Below are positions 29,036 through 41,682 of a stretch of DNA of 64,000 nt, piece after piece. Under the pieces are notes generated by a model. The model ran no database searches and was not told the DNA's origin. It saw only the letters and a program-made list of their open reading frames with translations. Source of the stretch: Lutjanus erythropterus (taxonomy: Eukaryota; Chordata; Actinopteri; Lutjaniformes; Lutjanidae); the NCBI GenBank assembly GCA_020091685.1, contig CM034597.1, positions 6,830,532-6,894,531 of the forward strand, read 5' to 3'. The position numbers and the translations under genes were made by a program. The number at the start of each line of letters is the position of its first letter. The stretch's first letter is position 1.

Positions 29036-30779
29036 GTGTGATTATTTGCCCATTTCACTTATACTGTGATGGAAGGTTTTGGCCATATCAACCATCTTTC
29101 CTCTTATCTTTTCAAAAATCATATTGAGGCAGAATGAAGTCCTTATCTCTACTATCTTTGGCATCAATAATGTGCACACAAGCATGCAAAGAGCATATCA
29201 ACTGGATGACTGTAAACAAGTCACCGTTACCTAGTGACAGCAACAGTCGGGGACATAATGGAGCAACATTAATTAACTACACTTGTACTACATTTGCCAT
29301 TTACTGGTGACAGTAGCAAGCAAAACCAGCAGTTTCCAAATAATTGTTTCACATCTTACCGCAGAGCAGATTTGAAAATGGCATAGTTTCACATTTCGGC
29401 TCTACTGACAACATATGGAAATATCAGTGTAGCAGGGAGATGAAAGAAGATTTTTGTCCAGCATTTATTCTGGTTCAAAATCCATAAAAGATGATTAAAT
29501 AAACGATTTACTTTGTTCTTAACAAATCAGTCTAAAAGAGCACCGTATTGTTTATTGATTGGTGCGTTGTAGTGCCTGAAATAAAAAGTACAGCAGAAAT
29601 GCTTTGTACCAGAAAAATGGCAATGGTTTTCATTAACGATGTAGATCTGATGATATACACACTATAACCACATCCAAGCAAATTATCAGTATGAATGTTC
29701 TCTACAGTTTTTCATAGTTCTAACTCAGTCAAACACTCCTAATAATAATGATCTGTCAACTCCATTTAACAATCGTCATCATGTAGTTACAGATCGTTTG
29801 TTCCTTTATTAGCTTCAGTGGAAGTACAAAGGCTGTATTTATTGGAAAAAGCAAAGGGCCAATATTTTTGCGAGCTGTGACTGATTAAGTTAGTGTTTGG
29901 GTCGTTTTATCATATAATGTGAATCCTTGTGGGTTGAATTAGTAATTTACAGGCTTTTAGTGCTGACACACAGAATGGGGCTAATAAGATTAGTATGGGA
30001 ATACAGAGTGGAGTAAGTTGAAAGAAGAGTGTCAGAAAAACCACCATACCCTCTAAAGTATCACTTCTCTTCAAAGATAGAGAATACAACTGAGGATTTT
30101 CAACAACACTTGATTTAGCTTTAGTTATGGCGATATTTAAAAGGTATGCTTATCTGTAAAGAGGTTGACAGAAAGCCAGAACCTTGCCTGAGATCAGTTT
30201 GAGTTCAGTGTGCTCAGGCCATGAACCACCTGAATAGATTTGGTCCAGACAGGTCTGACACTGGAAACACGAAAACAACAGTTTAGGTCCCAAAACACTG
30301 AGTTTGTTTTCCCCGTCTCCCTACCAGACTGTGAAAATCTATTTTAATGGCAGTCTGAGAACCAAAGGCATAGCTGCATGCTGTAGAGATGGTAACAGAG
30401 ACCTAGCTTACTATTTTTTTCCTGTGTTAACAAAGACTCCACTGTGTGAAAGTTCAGATCCCGCTGAGGCTACATATCAGAGCTAAGCAAGTGCCTTTTT
30501 AGGGAGAACACAGCATGCCGTCTTTGTGAGTTTATCAGCAAAGTGAGTACATAAACAACCACAAAGCCTGATAAAGACGAACAATCTGCAACATTACTGC
30601 GCTGCAATTACACCGGGATAGTGACTGAATCGCTTGATATTTTTAGTTATATTTCAGGGAACATGAGAAAATCAAAGCTTTGACATGTTCACAGTATGAT
30701 GTGTGAAATGGGATCATGTGATGTACTGACTGATCTTTTCTCTGTTTCTGTCCTTATATCCTCCTCAGTAAACTGATAC

Positions 30780-31062
30780 TGTTGTATTAGACTTATAGTT
30801 TTGTATTTTTCATTAGTCTTTATTTTTATTTTGTTTTTTCAATTCAGTTTTTTTTTGCTTGTTTCAGTTTAGTTTTTATTGTTTAAAAATGTTTAAAAGG
30901 TTTTATTTAAGGGAGAAAGCTGTGATGTATTTACTGTAATGAATCATTAAATGACCATAATATGTAATCAGAGAAGGGAACATGCTAAGTTAAAACAGTC
31001 ACTTCTTTGACAACAGTGCTACAGCTGCGGTGTCCTCATTTGAAATTTCTATTTCATTAGTT
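30780..31062 (+). repeat. Diverged repeat, copy 2 of 2
   Basis: Same orientation as 28850-29035, with the shared block gctacagc..cggtgtcctc near its end and T-rich sequence (tagtttttattgttt) before it. Boundaries are approximate. Confidence 0.45.
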
Positions 31063-31608
31063 AGAGTTCAAATGAATGCTGACCGATCGCGGAAAGAATG
31101 AATGTGTGTTTACGAGTAGTAAGAAATGAATCATATTTTAGAATCAGTACATGTTTATAAAGGTCAAATTGAGCAGTTTGTTACTGGAGTCTAGCAGACA
31201 GTAAGGCAGGCAGTAACTGAACTCCAAATACAGAGTGTGTATTTTCAGAGCATTTTGCATTTTCAGGATAACTAGCTTAGCTTTACAGTTATAAACAGCT
31301 AATCAACTTACAGTGGAGGACTTGTGATCACTTGTTATTTTCAAATTACAGTGTTGCACTTATTGTGTGGTCCTGCAGTGTTCCTGCAGCCTGTCTGAGC
31401 TTCCTCGAGTCTGGGCAGGAGAGGGTTGGGGAAACAACTTGTTTCAACCATAGACTGGATATTACCTTGAATTTTCAGCCTATTTAATATACCATCTATG
31501 GCTCAAACTTGCTGTTTGGACAATAGTACTCATATTTGAATGTGGAATTACATTTTGCTCCTTTAACTATAATAACCTTGCACCAATCACTTTTTTTTTC
31601 TGTAACAG

Positions 31609-31746
31609 GTTGAGCTGCATCTGAAGCCCATCCAGTCTTTGCTGCGCCACCAGAAGCCACTGGCCTTCGTGCTCAACTCCCCCCAGCCACTGATCTGGAA
31701 GATCAAGACAGAGAACCTGGCCCTGGGCATTAAGCGTACCTTTCAT
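31609..31746 (+). CDS. tgfbr3: tgfbr3 exon b: orphan domain
   Basis: A phase 0-0 exon of 46 codons (residues 64-109) between tgtaacag and gtgagt. It encodes VELHLKPI, then LAFVLNSPQPLIWKIKTENL, corresponding to the human segment with VTLHLNPI and FLLNSPHPLVWHLKTE. It has no cysteine and alternating hydrophobic residues, fitting beta-strands of the orphan domain's beta-sandwich fold. It lies alone between introns of 16.8 and 12.3 kb, so only its matching phase and homology tie it to the gene; both are strong. Confidence 0.96.
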
Positions 31747-34700
31747 GTGAGTCCAGCATCACTAAAAGCCTTTAAATCCTACTTCCTAAAACTGTATATT
31801 CATTTCCTCACGGGCTAAACCGTATTCCCATTTCAGTAGTCCTCTTCTCTGAGAAATACTTAAAATGATATAAATTTGCAAAAGAGGCCTCTCCATACAC
31901 AAGAGGTTTCCCATGGTTTGATCTTGATAGCATGTAAGTGCAGTCATTGTGGCGAGGCATTAATCTCTGTATACACATGCATGTTTCATCTGTGCGTACT
32001 TATTTAGCTGCAGCTGTGCATTCTTCTCAGAACTGTGCAGATTTTCTTTTGTATTGTTGGAAGATAATTGTGGAAGTAGTTTTAGATTAGTATAAGTTTG
32101 GTTGATATGAATACTATTTGATTTATATGATTTGATAAAGTATGCAATTGTAACAGTTTTTTTAGTTGTTGTGGTTTGCCAAACCAGTCTCACTCCCTCA
32201 CATCAGGGTGTAAAATGTATTTATCTAAAAAGATTAAATGTGCTATGTCAGCTTTATGCACACTCCATAACCACAGGGTCATATCTCCGCTGTTTCCCCC
32301 CTCCTCCAAACAGTCCTGTTGATAGCTTGGCAGCTGTTCAAATCTGGCAGGGCGTATCCGTGTACCACAAAAACCCCTAACAAGGGGGAATGTTTGGTCA
32401 CAAACACTAAACCACTAAAGCTCTGCTGAGGAAGGAGTTCATCTCCCACCTTATGATATTTGCTGAAATGCTGAATTAAAATTGTAACATCAGCAGGACA
32501 CTCACATTCAAAAAGTAAGCCTTCATCCAGGATCCAACAATAAGCATTGCCTAATGGGCTGGGGCCAGATAAAAATTACATTGGGCCAGTTAATACTGTC
32601 AGCCAGTTGCCAGATTGGGCCGCTGCTGGAAAAAGCAAAAAATAAAGATCATTTCATTTAAATGACTTTCCAGACATTGCTTCATGAGCAATGTTACTAT
32701 GTTTGCTCTGCTCTTCAAGACTGCTCTGCTCTCCGAGACCAACACAAATGTGAGAAGAGTACCAACACAGGCAGGTTTATTAAATACGTAGATGAAATGG
32801 CCCTAAATCAAATCTGTTAAAAATGATGATTTATACATTGGATGCACTGTTGGGTTTGACATAAGTACCCATCAAATTTTGATAAGTCAGGGCTTTTTTT
32901 AATGGTCACTTGAAAGCCACTGTGGCCTCCAAGTCATAGGTGGCACATTGAATTGGCCTTCATTTCCCAACACTTTCGAGTCCGTTACTTTAAGACGTCC
33001 TCGTCTTACTTCTGTGACATGTTCAAATGTAGTGTAACTGGAGCCCAAGTAGAGAATAGTCATCATATCAGGAAACTTAAGGTCAGTCACATAACCTCTA
33101 GTTTACATTAGCAAACATAAGCTAACATTAGCCACCATGAGCCATTAGTCTCACCAGAACAAATTAGGCTGTAGCATCAAAATGAGTGCATTGAATTGAG
33201 AAATAGTGTGTTTTATTGTCAATCAATACACTCTGAAGGTTACATCAGGTCTGTGTGGAATGATCGTGAATGTATTATAGACCCAAACTTACTTGGAAAA
33301 ACTTACTTTTCCATTTCCTGTAAAGTGCATTACCTTTTTTTTTTGAAAAAGGAAATACATTTTTGTGAAATTGAGGTTTAAGGAAAGTTTTTTTCAATTT
33401 TTACTATTTCCATCAACCTTTTCTAATGTGATACTTGAAAATACACATAAAAACACATTAATGGAAACACAACTACCGTCTCACTTTAAAGCTGTCAGCA
33501 GTATCAAAATAAAGGTTTCTGCCAGGCCCAGGGTACATATGGAGGAGAAATAGAAGACCTTTTGTTGAGGGGCATCCCAGTGTATTTGAGGCCGGGTCCC
33601 CTGGAGAGCCAGCCATATTTAGCAAAGGTACCATGGGGCCTCACTGGGAAACTTCATAAGAAATGTAAAAATGGACTGCTTCAGTGCCCTTGTTCAAAAC
33701 CCAAGTATCACATGAGACAATCACAGTAAAATGAGACTCAGGAGCCCCAGCCATGCCTTCATATATTCTGAAGGCTTTACTGTATTTTCAGCTTCCCAGA
33801 AGTAATCATTTTCAATTGTACGTTAACACCACAGCATTCTGCAAGAATGCAGTATCAGGTAGAAAAATTTCTTCCATATGTGGTTGAGTGTTTTCTTGCT
33901 TACTTCTCGAGAGGAAAACATCCTGCCGTGAAAGCCAGTGTGACACGGAGAAAAAAAAAATCATGTATTGCAGAATCCCGGTGTTATGCACAGGCTCATC
34001 TATACACATGCAGGCACACACGTATTATATAAAGAGCCTTGTGTTCCACTTACATGTTCTCAGCAATCCCAGCCTCTTTTGACATTTAGAACAGCCAGAG
34101 AATTAATATATGTCTTCTTGACCATATGAAACTTTTCTAGGCTTATCTGACGTGACTGTCATCAAGCAGACATATTCATAAATCATCACCTCTGCAGTGA
34201 GAGTGATTACGGCCAATTACAAATGGTTGCATGGTTCAAGGATAGGGTTGTTTTCTACTCATTGTGCATCCACATAAATACTTCTTTTACGAGAATTCTT
34301 AGAGAAATCAAGAAAATCTGTTGCTCTAAACAAAACCTGTTGCCTTCAAAGACATTTTTGAGGACCCTGCTAAATTAAATAATCAATATGCGTGGTGAAC
34401 AATAAAGACACCAAGAATATATGTATCATTTCCTTGTGCATGAGTGGGAGAGAGTGGGATGATAGCTTTCAGAGAAAACACACAACATGAAGACATGAGG
34501 CCCGAATGCCAAATACTCCTTTTAATTATTATTTCCTGTGGTGATGGAAATGTTCTCATGTCAAAAGAAACTGTTGCTTTTCATGCAGATGGATGTGCAT
34601 CTGGCTCGCTTGTGTTTTTCTAAACTCTGATAATGTGTGGCCAGTCAGATGGGTGTTTCTGCAGAGACCAGCAGGTCAGGATCACAGTAAAATGTCTCCC

Positions 34701-35481
34701 CTTGTCAGTGGTGGCAGACAGAAAACAGCTGACAACCATCATTAAATCCTTTAGTCCAGGCAGAGCTGTTGCTGTGTGTCTAATGATGTTGGACATTTTG
34801 CAGAGCAAGGAGTTTCCACTTCTTTTTAATCTCATACGAGAAAGAGGCTGCTCTGAATATAACTTGTAAATGATAAGATACATCTCTGTCTTGGAGGAAA
34901 ATTGTATCTTCACATTAATTTACAGTAGCTACACATGCTCAGCTATTCTTCTAACTGGAGCAAAAACTCAGACAAAACTGAGATATTAACTTTCTCTGTT
35001 GGCCCTTCAGTGTGATACTTGTGTGACACATAATTGCAGTTCTTCAAGTGGGGCGAGGAGAGATAAAGGGAATGTTACACGAGGGAAGACGGAGGCCCCT
35101 GCAGTCAGACAAAGCTGAGCTAATGGTTTAGACTGACTGTAGGGCCCCCCCACTGAATTAGGTGTTAAGTATTTTGTGTGTGAGTGACAGCGCTGAGCCC
35201 TCTGGCAGTGCAAGCTGTTGGTATCTTATCCACCAGCCTGACTGACTGCACATGGCTGTTACCCAGAGGAGTAACAGACTCTGCTCCTCTTCTCGGGTTC
35301 TCTCCACAGTGACACCTCCTTAACATGCCTCACTGATATTCCACCAGCTTTCTCTTCACTGTTAAGATTAACTGTTTTCATCAATAATAAATTACCATTG
35401 TTTGCTAAGAATTGCCCCCCTTAGGTACTGTTACTACATCTGTAAAGCTTCCCATTAATACCTGGGTCATATGCATTTTAC

Positions 35482-36646
35482 TAGGGTTGCCCTCCTAGTC
35501 TACTCGAGGTTATTAGTTCAGGCCATTAGTCAACTAGTCATTGCATGTTTATGATGTTAATTTAAATATACATTTTTGGATCATGAAGCACACTATTAAA
35601 TGTTGACGGCAAAAGCAGATTGTGAATGTGTCAGAACAACCAGCGAGGAGACTGGAGGTTTTGTCAGTTTATTTCAACACAGTATAACCACACAAAGTCT
35701 TGCGGTTCTAAACATGTGAATAAATAACTTCCACAAAAAAAACAAAACAAAAAACACAATACTCATGGACTTGTAAACACAATGGATGATGTATACTGAC
35801 AAATTAACTCACCACAGAGTCAGCCCTCCACTGCCTAATGCCTCCCATCCCTGCCTGAACCCACCATGTCCTCATTGTCACTGTAGTCAGAGTTCTGTAA
35901 TTTTAAATCACCTCACTACTGTAGTCCTGGTCACCAAACTGGCTTCGGTCTGTCTCAAAGGCTGTGTCCCAGTCTAACAGCTAAATTCCACCAGGTGCGG
36001 CTGTGTCGCATTACCGCTGCGCCAGCCGGAGCTGATAGCAGCCATTCTACACAATACTTGTGATTCCACCAGCAGTGCCTTGGCACGTCCCAGAAGCAGC
36101 TCTCTGATCCGCTCCGCTTATGACTGATGTCACGTCAATTAGCACTTTAATCAGAAAAGGCAGGGAGAATCCAGTTAATTTTCAAAATAAAAGACCCTGT
36201 GCAGACTCACAATCATAAAGACAGACAGAAAAGAAACTATTTAACCAGGTAGCCTGCTTATCCATGGTAGAAGCACAAAAACAAGGAAATTTGCGACTAA
36301 GAGATGAATGAAAACATGGTCGACTACGACTCTTCTCACCAACTAACAGTTTAGTCAACTATTTTCATTATTGATTAATCTGTTGATTATTTTCTCGATT
36401 AATTGATTAGTTGGTTGGTCTATTAAATGACCTCCTCAAATGTCTTGTTTTATTCCCAAAGATTTTCATGTTACTATCATAGAGGAGTAAAGAAACCAGA
36501 AAATAATCACAGTTGAGAAGCTGAAAACAGAATTTGGATATTATTTTTGCAAAAAATTACTCAAAACGATGAATTGATTATTAGATTAATTGGTGATTAA
36601 TTAAGTAAATTAATCATTAATTAATTGATTAATCATTGCAGCTCTA
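35482..36646. mobile_element. Chimeric hAT-like non-autonomous element (about 1.16 kb)
   Basis: Starts tagggttgccctcctag and ends attgcagctcta, so both outer ends carry hAT-style TAG(G/A)G termini in inverted orientation. The flanking 8-mers are cattttac and atttttac (6 of 8 equal), fitting an old 8-bp target duplication. The left part (to about 36360) and the right part (gattaatctgttgattatt onwards) resemble two different repeat families; the right part alone is shared with 57707-58043. No transposase frame is present. Confidence 0.65.
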
Positions 36647-39600
36647 ATTTTTACCACTCCAAATTCATAGTAACATGTAGTAACAATGGGTCCTTTGTTT
36701 CAGAGAGACAGACATTGTAGCTGGCAGATTTAATATCTGTAGCTAGCAAGCTAATTAAGCTAACATTAGCTCCATGAGAAACACCATCTCTGGGCAACTA
36801 CCCTGTAGAAGGGGCATTTAAATATGCACTTTATTGTTACATGCATGATATCATGCTAAAAGATTGACATAAGTACAGGCAAAAAGTTGCCATCTTACCC
36901 ATCCATTATCAAAGAAGAAGGCATGCAAGTAAACAAACAACATTATTTTTGTATTGCACTGTAAAGCTAGTTAGTCATAGAATCATATGGGGAAAAAAAT
37001 GTTTGGCTATTTAGGTTACAAACATATTTTTAATCTCCCTGCCTGTTAAAAGGGAGATTTTCTTTGCCACTGTCTCCAAGTGCTTGCTCATGGTGGGAAT
37101 TGTTGGGTCTCTGTAAATAATAATATGAAGAGTACAGTATTGATGCTATGTAACTAAAATTAATGTGACTGAAACTGTGTGATTTATATTTTTACATGAC
37201 AGAAAAGGCTTTTAGGAAGAGGACAAACTGACGTGTTTCGCAAATATATTTCGGGTTGGCTGCTGCTGCTGGAGTCTAAACTCTCCAAATTCCAGGAGCA
37301 GGATGGAGCTGCTAACATCTCTAAACTCTGATAACATCCAGCAGCGGCTTCCCCCTGTTAGCTGGACAAGCAACAATTGAAACTTAGATTAGAGCCAATA
37401 AACACAGTGTTAAATCTCTTTCTTACACTGTTACTTAACTATGATTGGACAGTCATTTAGGGGTGGGGTTTAGCTTAAGGTCAATTAAATTTAAAAACTT
37501 GCTTCAGGACACTAAAGTACATATGTACCATGACCACAGATGCATAAATCTCAGTATATTAGTGACTTTGCCAATTCCCACACTTTCTGATCCGTGCCTT
37601 CAGGTGGAGGAGTTGCTGTGGTGAGGGCCTAGAGTAACAGAGTCTGAGGAATTGGTTTTGGGCTTTACACTTCAGAACAGAAACCCACAGCCAGACCTCC
37701 CTCACACTGCCTTTCCATTGAAGAGGCTGTTTCCTGGGACTAATTGGACTCTGAATCAGGCCTGCCAGTCCTTGTTTCCTGGTCCCAGCTCTCTGGGCTC
37801 GGTGGACACAGATGGGCTGACTGGAAAAGCTTCAGAGATGCTGAGCACACTGTTGCTGTTGGCCACTGGACGCTGCCTCCTTTTAAAATGCCAGAATCCA
37901 GACTTTTGTTGTAAAACATGCTCTCTGCGGTCCTCCTTGTCAATCAGCTGCAGGCAGGAATCATCATGGGTCTAAAATGACGTGAAATGTGAACATTGAA
38001 ATAAGGCCAAATTTTATTTTACCAAGGGACACTAAGATTTCAAGTGAGACACATGTGCAGAGTGTGCCATGTTGACTTTGTGGCCAAATGTATATATTTC
38101 TTTTGTGGGTAAGGGGAGGAGGGCTGTGTTGCACCTCTGCTTGAAAGGCTTGATCTGGAGCAAATGTTTTATGACTCTTGATGGAACAACACTGTAGTTT
38201 TGCTGTTGGCTTCAGTTGCCTATTGTTTGTTTGCCAAGCTTTGCCTTAACACTCCTGTATTTCTTTCATTAGTGGAAGGCTTGCAGCATGAGCTCTCTCG
38301 CTCACACACGAGCGCTCTCCTCGGTGTAATTGTTAATGGAAACCATGGGTAGCCACTATTGGTTTTTATTTGGAGACAGGAATGGCAGAAGAACGCTCCA
38401 GAGTGGCGCTGAGACATATGGTATTGTTTTCTCCACAACAGAGCCTGCCAGTTCACAGAAACACACGCACATTTGCAGCGAGCAGCGTGATTGGCTCCAC
38501 ATAACCCATCAAGAGAGAATAGATCCAATCAGCCACAAGAGCATTTATCACGTTAATATCACCAGAGATTTATTGCATGCTCATATTATCTATCAACCCT
38601 TCCGCACTTCCAGTCACCCTCGTCTGTTTGCAACACCTCTTAATTCACAAACAGCCTTTTTGCGATTTCCCAGGCTCGGGGTGTTGCTCAGTGAGAACGC
38701 AGCGGAGGATTACAGCTTGATGATAATTGATCTCAAACATTTGGCATGCCTTCTCTTTTTACTGCACATATGGCCATAATATGTTGATGCTTATAGGCAG
38801 GAAATATACTGTTAAATGTTTGGAACCATGTAGGGTACTAGCAGATGTGCTTTTATCACAATAAATAATGAAGGGAAGTGTTATCTTACTATTTAAAAGA
38901 CAGAAACAAACAGATATAATACTCAACTGAACTGACAGTAACATGCCTGCCTGCAAATACCATTACAACCATAAGTACATGAGTTTCTACCATTACGTAC
39001 ATGAAAGCAGGAGTTTCAGTCCCCATGGTATGTAACTAACGTCTCCTACATTCTTTGTTTGCTCTCCACTGCCAAGTCTGAGGAATTCCTCTAAAGTCGA
39101 GGTAATCTCCAGTGTTCATGTATTTCAGCTTCAGAACACATTACAAGTCCTTTACAGCTAACAAAACTGACTTCAAGACAGTTTTTGGCAGTGAGAGATA
39201 CAGATTGCTTCATAAGAGATGAGCTCTATTTTCATATAGTGAGGTTATGCTTTAGTTGGCAGGGGGCTGCCACTTGCTGCTTACAAGAACTCTAGACAGA
39301 CATGAGAGCTTTGCTGCACTGGCTGGTCATAAGGATAACATAAATGCAGAACAAAGTTCTTTCAGATCTTTTTCGGGATTTTTCTGATACAAGAATAAAC
39401 AAACAGCTCTATCGGCATGATATGCTCTAGTTTTTAATCAATGTGTTTTATTATTGCTATAGTTTTCTTTAAATTCAGTAAGGCTATTTGCGTAATGTAA
39501 GTACATTAGCAACAAAAGTAACTGTGCTTAAGTAGTCTTTAACCAACCGATTTCAACCAGTAATATCATAACATCCACCCATGGATCAATCTTCAACTTT

Positions 39601-39664
39601 TAGCAGCACAGAGCTAAGATTTATTAATTAGCTAGTGAGCAACAGCGTGTTACATAGGTTGTGA

Positions 39665-39975
39665 CAGTCGTTCCCAAATACTGAGTTGTGAGCCACAGGT
39701 GGATCACAGAAGATTTTATTATGGTCACCAAATAAATAAAGTATGGAAGAAATTATTATGCACATTTAAGAATTATACCTGCAGTACATTAAAAAAGAGA
39801 GCTTGTTAATTCTGCCAAAATGCATTTAAATGTTCTATAGTGTTTCCTGATGAGACGAAATAAACAAAATAAACAGATTTTTTGGTCAGGCCTAATGAGA
39901 ATTGGGTTGCGGTAGTTTGTCATTTTTAAAAAGTGGGTCCCCAGAAATAAAGGAAAACACTGGGTTATGACAAGC
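39665..39975 (+). repeat. Interspersed repeat family C, uninterrupted copy
   Basis: Blocks gtgagccacaggtggatcac, gttaattctgcc with aaatgcattt, and tttttaaaaagtgggtccc recur in the same order at 61188-61875, where they are split by a later insertion. Boundaries are approximate. Confidence 0.5.
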
Positions 39976-41315
39976 ACACTTCAACATTCAAATCAGTTTC
40001 CTTCCAATGTTATGCTCATGCTACAGATTGAACAGGTGCAGTCGGAGCGAGTTTCAGTAATGACCAGTCATATGATCTCTTTGCAACAGGTGAAGAAGGG
40101 TGGAGAGAAATGAAGCACCTGAAGTTCCAAAATACCAGTTCACATCATTCCAAATATGCTGTCAGGGGTAGAATATTCTGATGTATGCAGAATATTGCTC
40201 CTGGCTAATTCATGCATTTATACTCCTCTCAATATATGACACTTATTTAAGTCCCATGAACGTAAACAAGTCAAATTGCAAAACAGTAGTTCTTATTTAT
40301 CCAACAGAAGGAAAAAAATCCACAAGGCCATTTATCAATCTGTTAAATTCCGGTTTCATGCCAGAAGATGTATATAACTAATGAAGGTACCCATGCTGTG
40401 CGTGAAGTAAGCAGGACTTTATAGAGGTGTGAGTGAGAGTCTGGAGTTTGTTCTGAGCAGAAGGGAACACAAGTGAACACCATCCACTGAAAACATGGCG
40501 GGTGTTTCTGCCTCTGCAGTCTGCATTCAGTATATTTTTCTTGATTTGTTGTCATTTGTTACCTCTTCCTCTTGTGTGCATCAACAGTATTCTGTACCCG
40601 AGCTTTTGCCCTCACTGCTCAGTAGCAGCTCTGAGCCTATATTTAATGTGTGAACATGTGTGAAATATTTGTGTGTTAATATTTCCGCTAACTTTTTTTT
40701 TGTTAGTCTGATTAATCATTTTGTAGCGTTACTGCTTCCATGCACGCAACAGCTGCAAATATTTATAAACATGATTAAAGTCAAAAATGTCAAAAGCGGA
40801 ACACCATCTTGCCATGATAGGAAAAATATTTGAGTCTCCAGAAGAACCAGAGTTTGGCCTTTTTGCTTATGATGAAAGTGTCAGATTTGATGGAGCTCAG
40901 GACTGAGGACAGCTGTGATGACATAACTGTGAAACTTGGAATCTCTGAGTAAAAACTTTCCACTGATGTTTAGAAAAACACTGATCATTATTTACCTTTA
41001 GATCATGACCGATCCTGCCGCCATGTCAGGAGATCTAAACATTTAATGAAGTTGCAAGTTGTAAAATTATGCACAGTCCCTCCTCAGACTGTAGATAAAA
41101 AAAAACACATCGTTTCTGCTGTTGTGTAATGACTGCAGGTGTTTAATCAGCTGCATGGAAAATCGCACACGTTCTACTAGCTGTTGTGGACAGCTCACTC
41201 ATCAAGTATTCATCAGTATTAATGTTTCTATGGAGCTTGGACTCACTAGATCACAATCATTTGGATGATATTATTGGTAAGAATCATCCTAAATCACTTT
41301 CAAGGTAAGATTTAG

Positions 41316-41682
41316 GGGGATCTATTGGCAGAATTATGCAGAAATATGTTTTCATTAGTGTATCATCACCTGAAAATAAGAATTCTTATATTTTCATTAA
41401 CTCAGCATGAGCCCTTTGTATCTACAGAGGGCCCAGGTTGTCTTCCAAGGAGGCCACCATGTAACACCGACATGTTTGTACAGTAGCTCAGAATGGACAA
41501 ACCGAACACTGGCTGTAGAGACACTCTAAACACTGGCCCTTTGTGTTTTTCACAAGTTTAGCAGCCACTGTAGGCTCTCCTCTATGCTTGGAAGGGCAGA
41601 GTGAGGTGAGCAGTATTCGGTTGGTTGCAATCTACAACTTCACTACTCGATGCCACCAAATTCTACACTCTGGTCCTTTAAG
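41316..41682 (+). repeat. Interspersed repeat (percomorph type), near full length
   Basis: Runs from tttagggggatctattggca, through gtatcatcacctgaaaata and cagaatggacaaaccgaaca, to attctacactctggtccttt. I recall this as a very common non-autonomous repeat of spiny-rayed fishes. The right end looks intact while the left end seems to lack the terminal inverted repeat. Confidence 0.65.

Larger units (their letters stand above)
14789..31608 (+). other. Large intron between tgfbr3 exons a and b (16.8 kb)
   Basis: Donor gtgagt, acceptor tgtaacag after a poly-T tract. Contents seen: family A repeat (21690-22095), a C/A homopolymer junction (23214-23251), a 19-base poly-T (24694-24712), a family B fragment (27515-27575), an ATCGAT-rich inverted-repeat element (28333-28600) and two diverged copies of another repeat (28850-29035 and 30780-31062). 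Two places look exon-like but unproven: 19991-20129 with 21304-21448, and the GC-rich patch 25946-26417. Large first coding introns are usual in this gene and often carry enhancers, but none can be proven from sequence alone. Confidence 0.9.
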
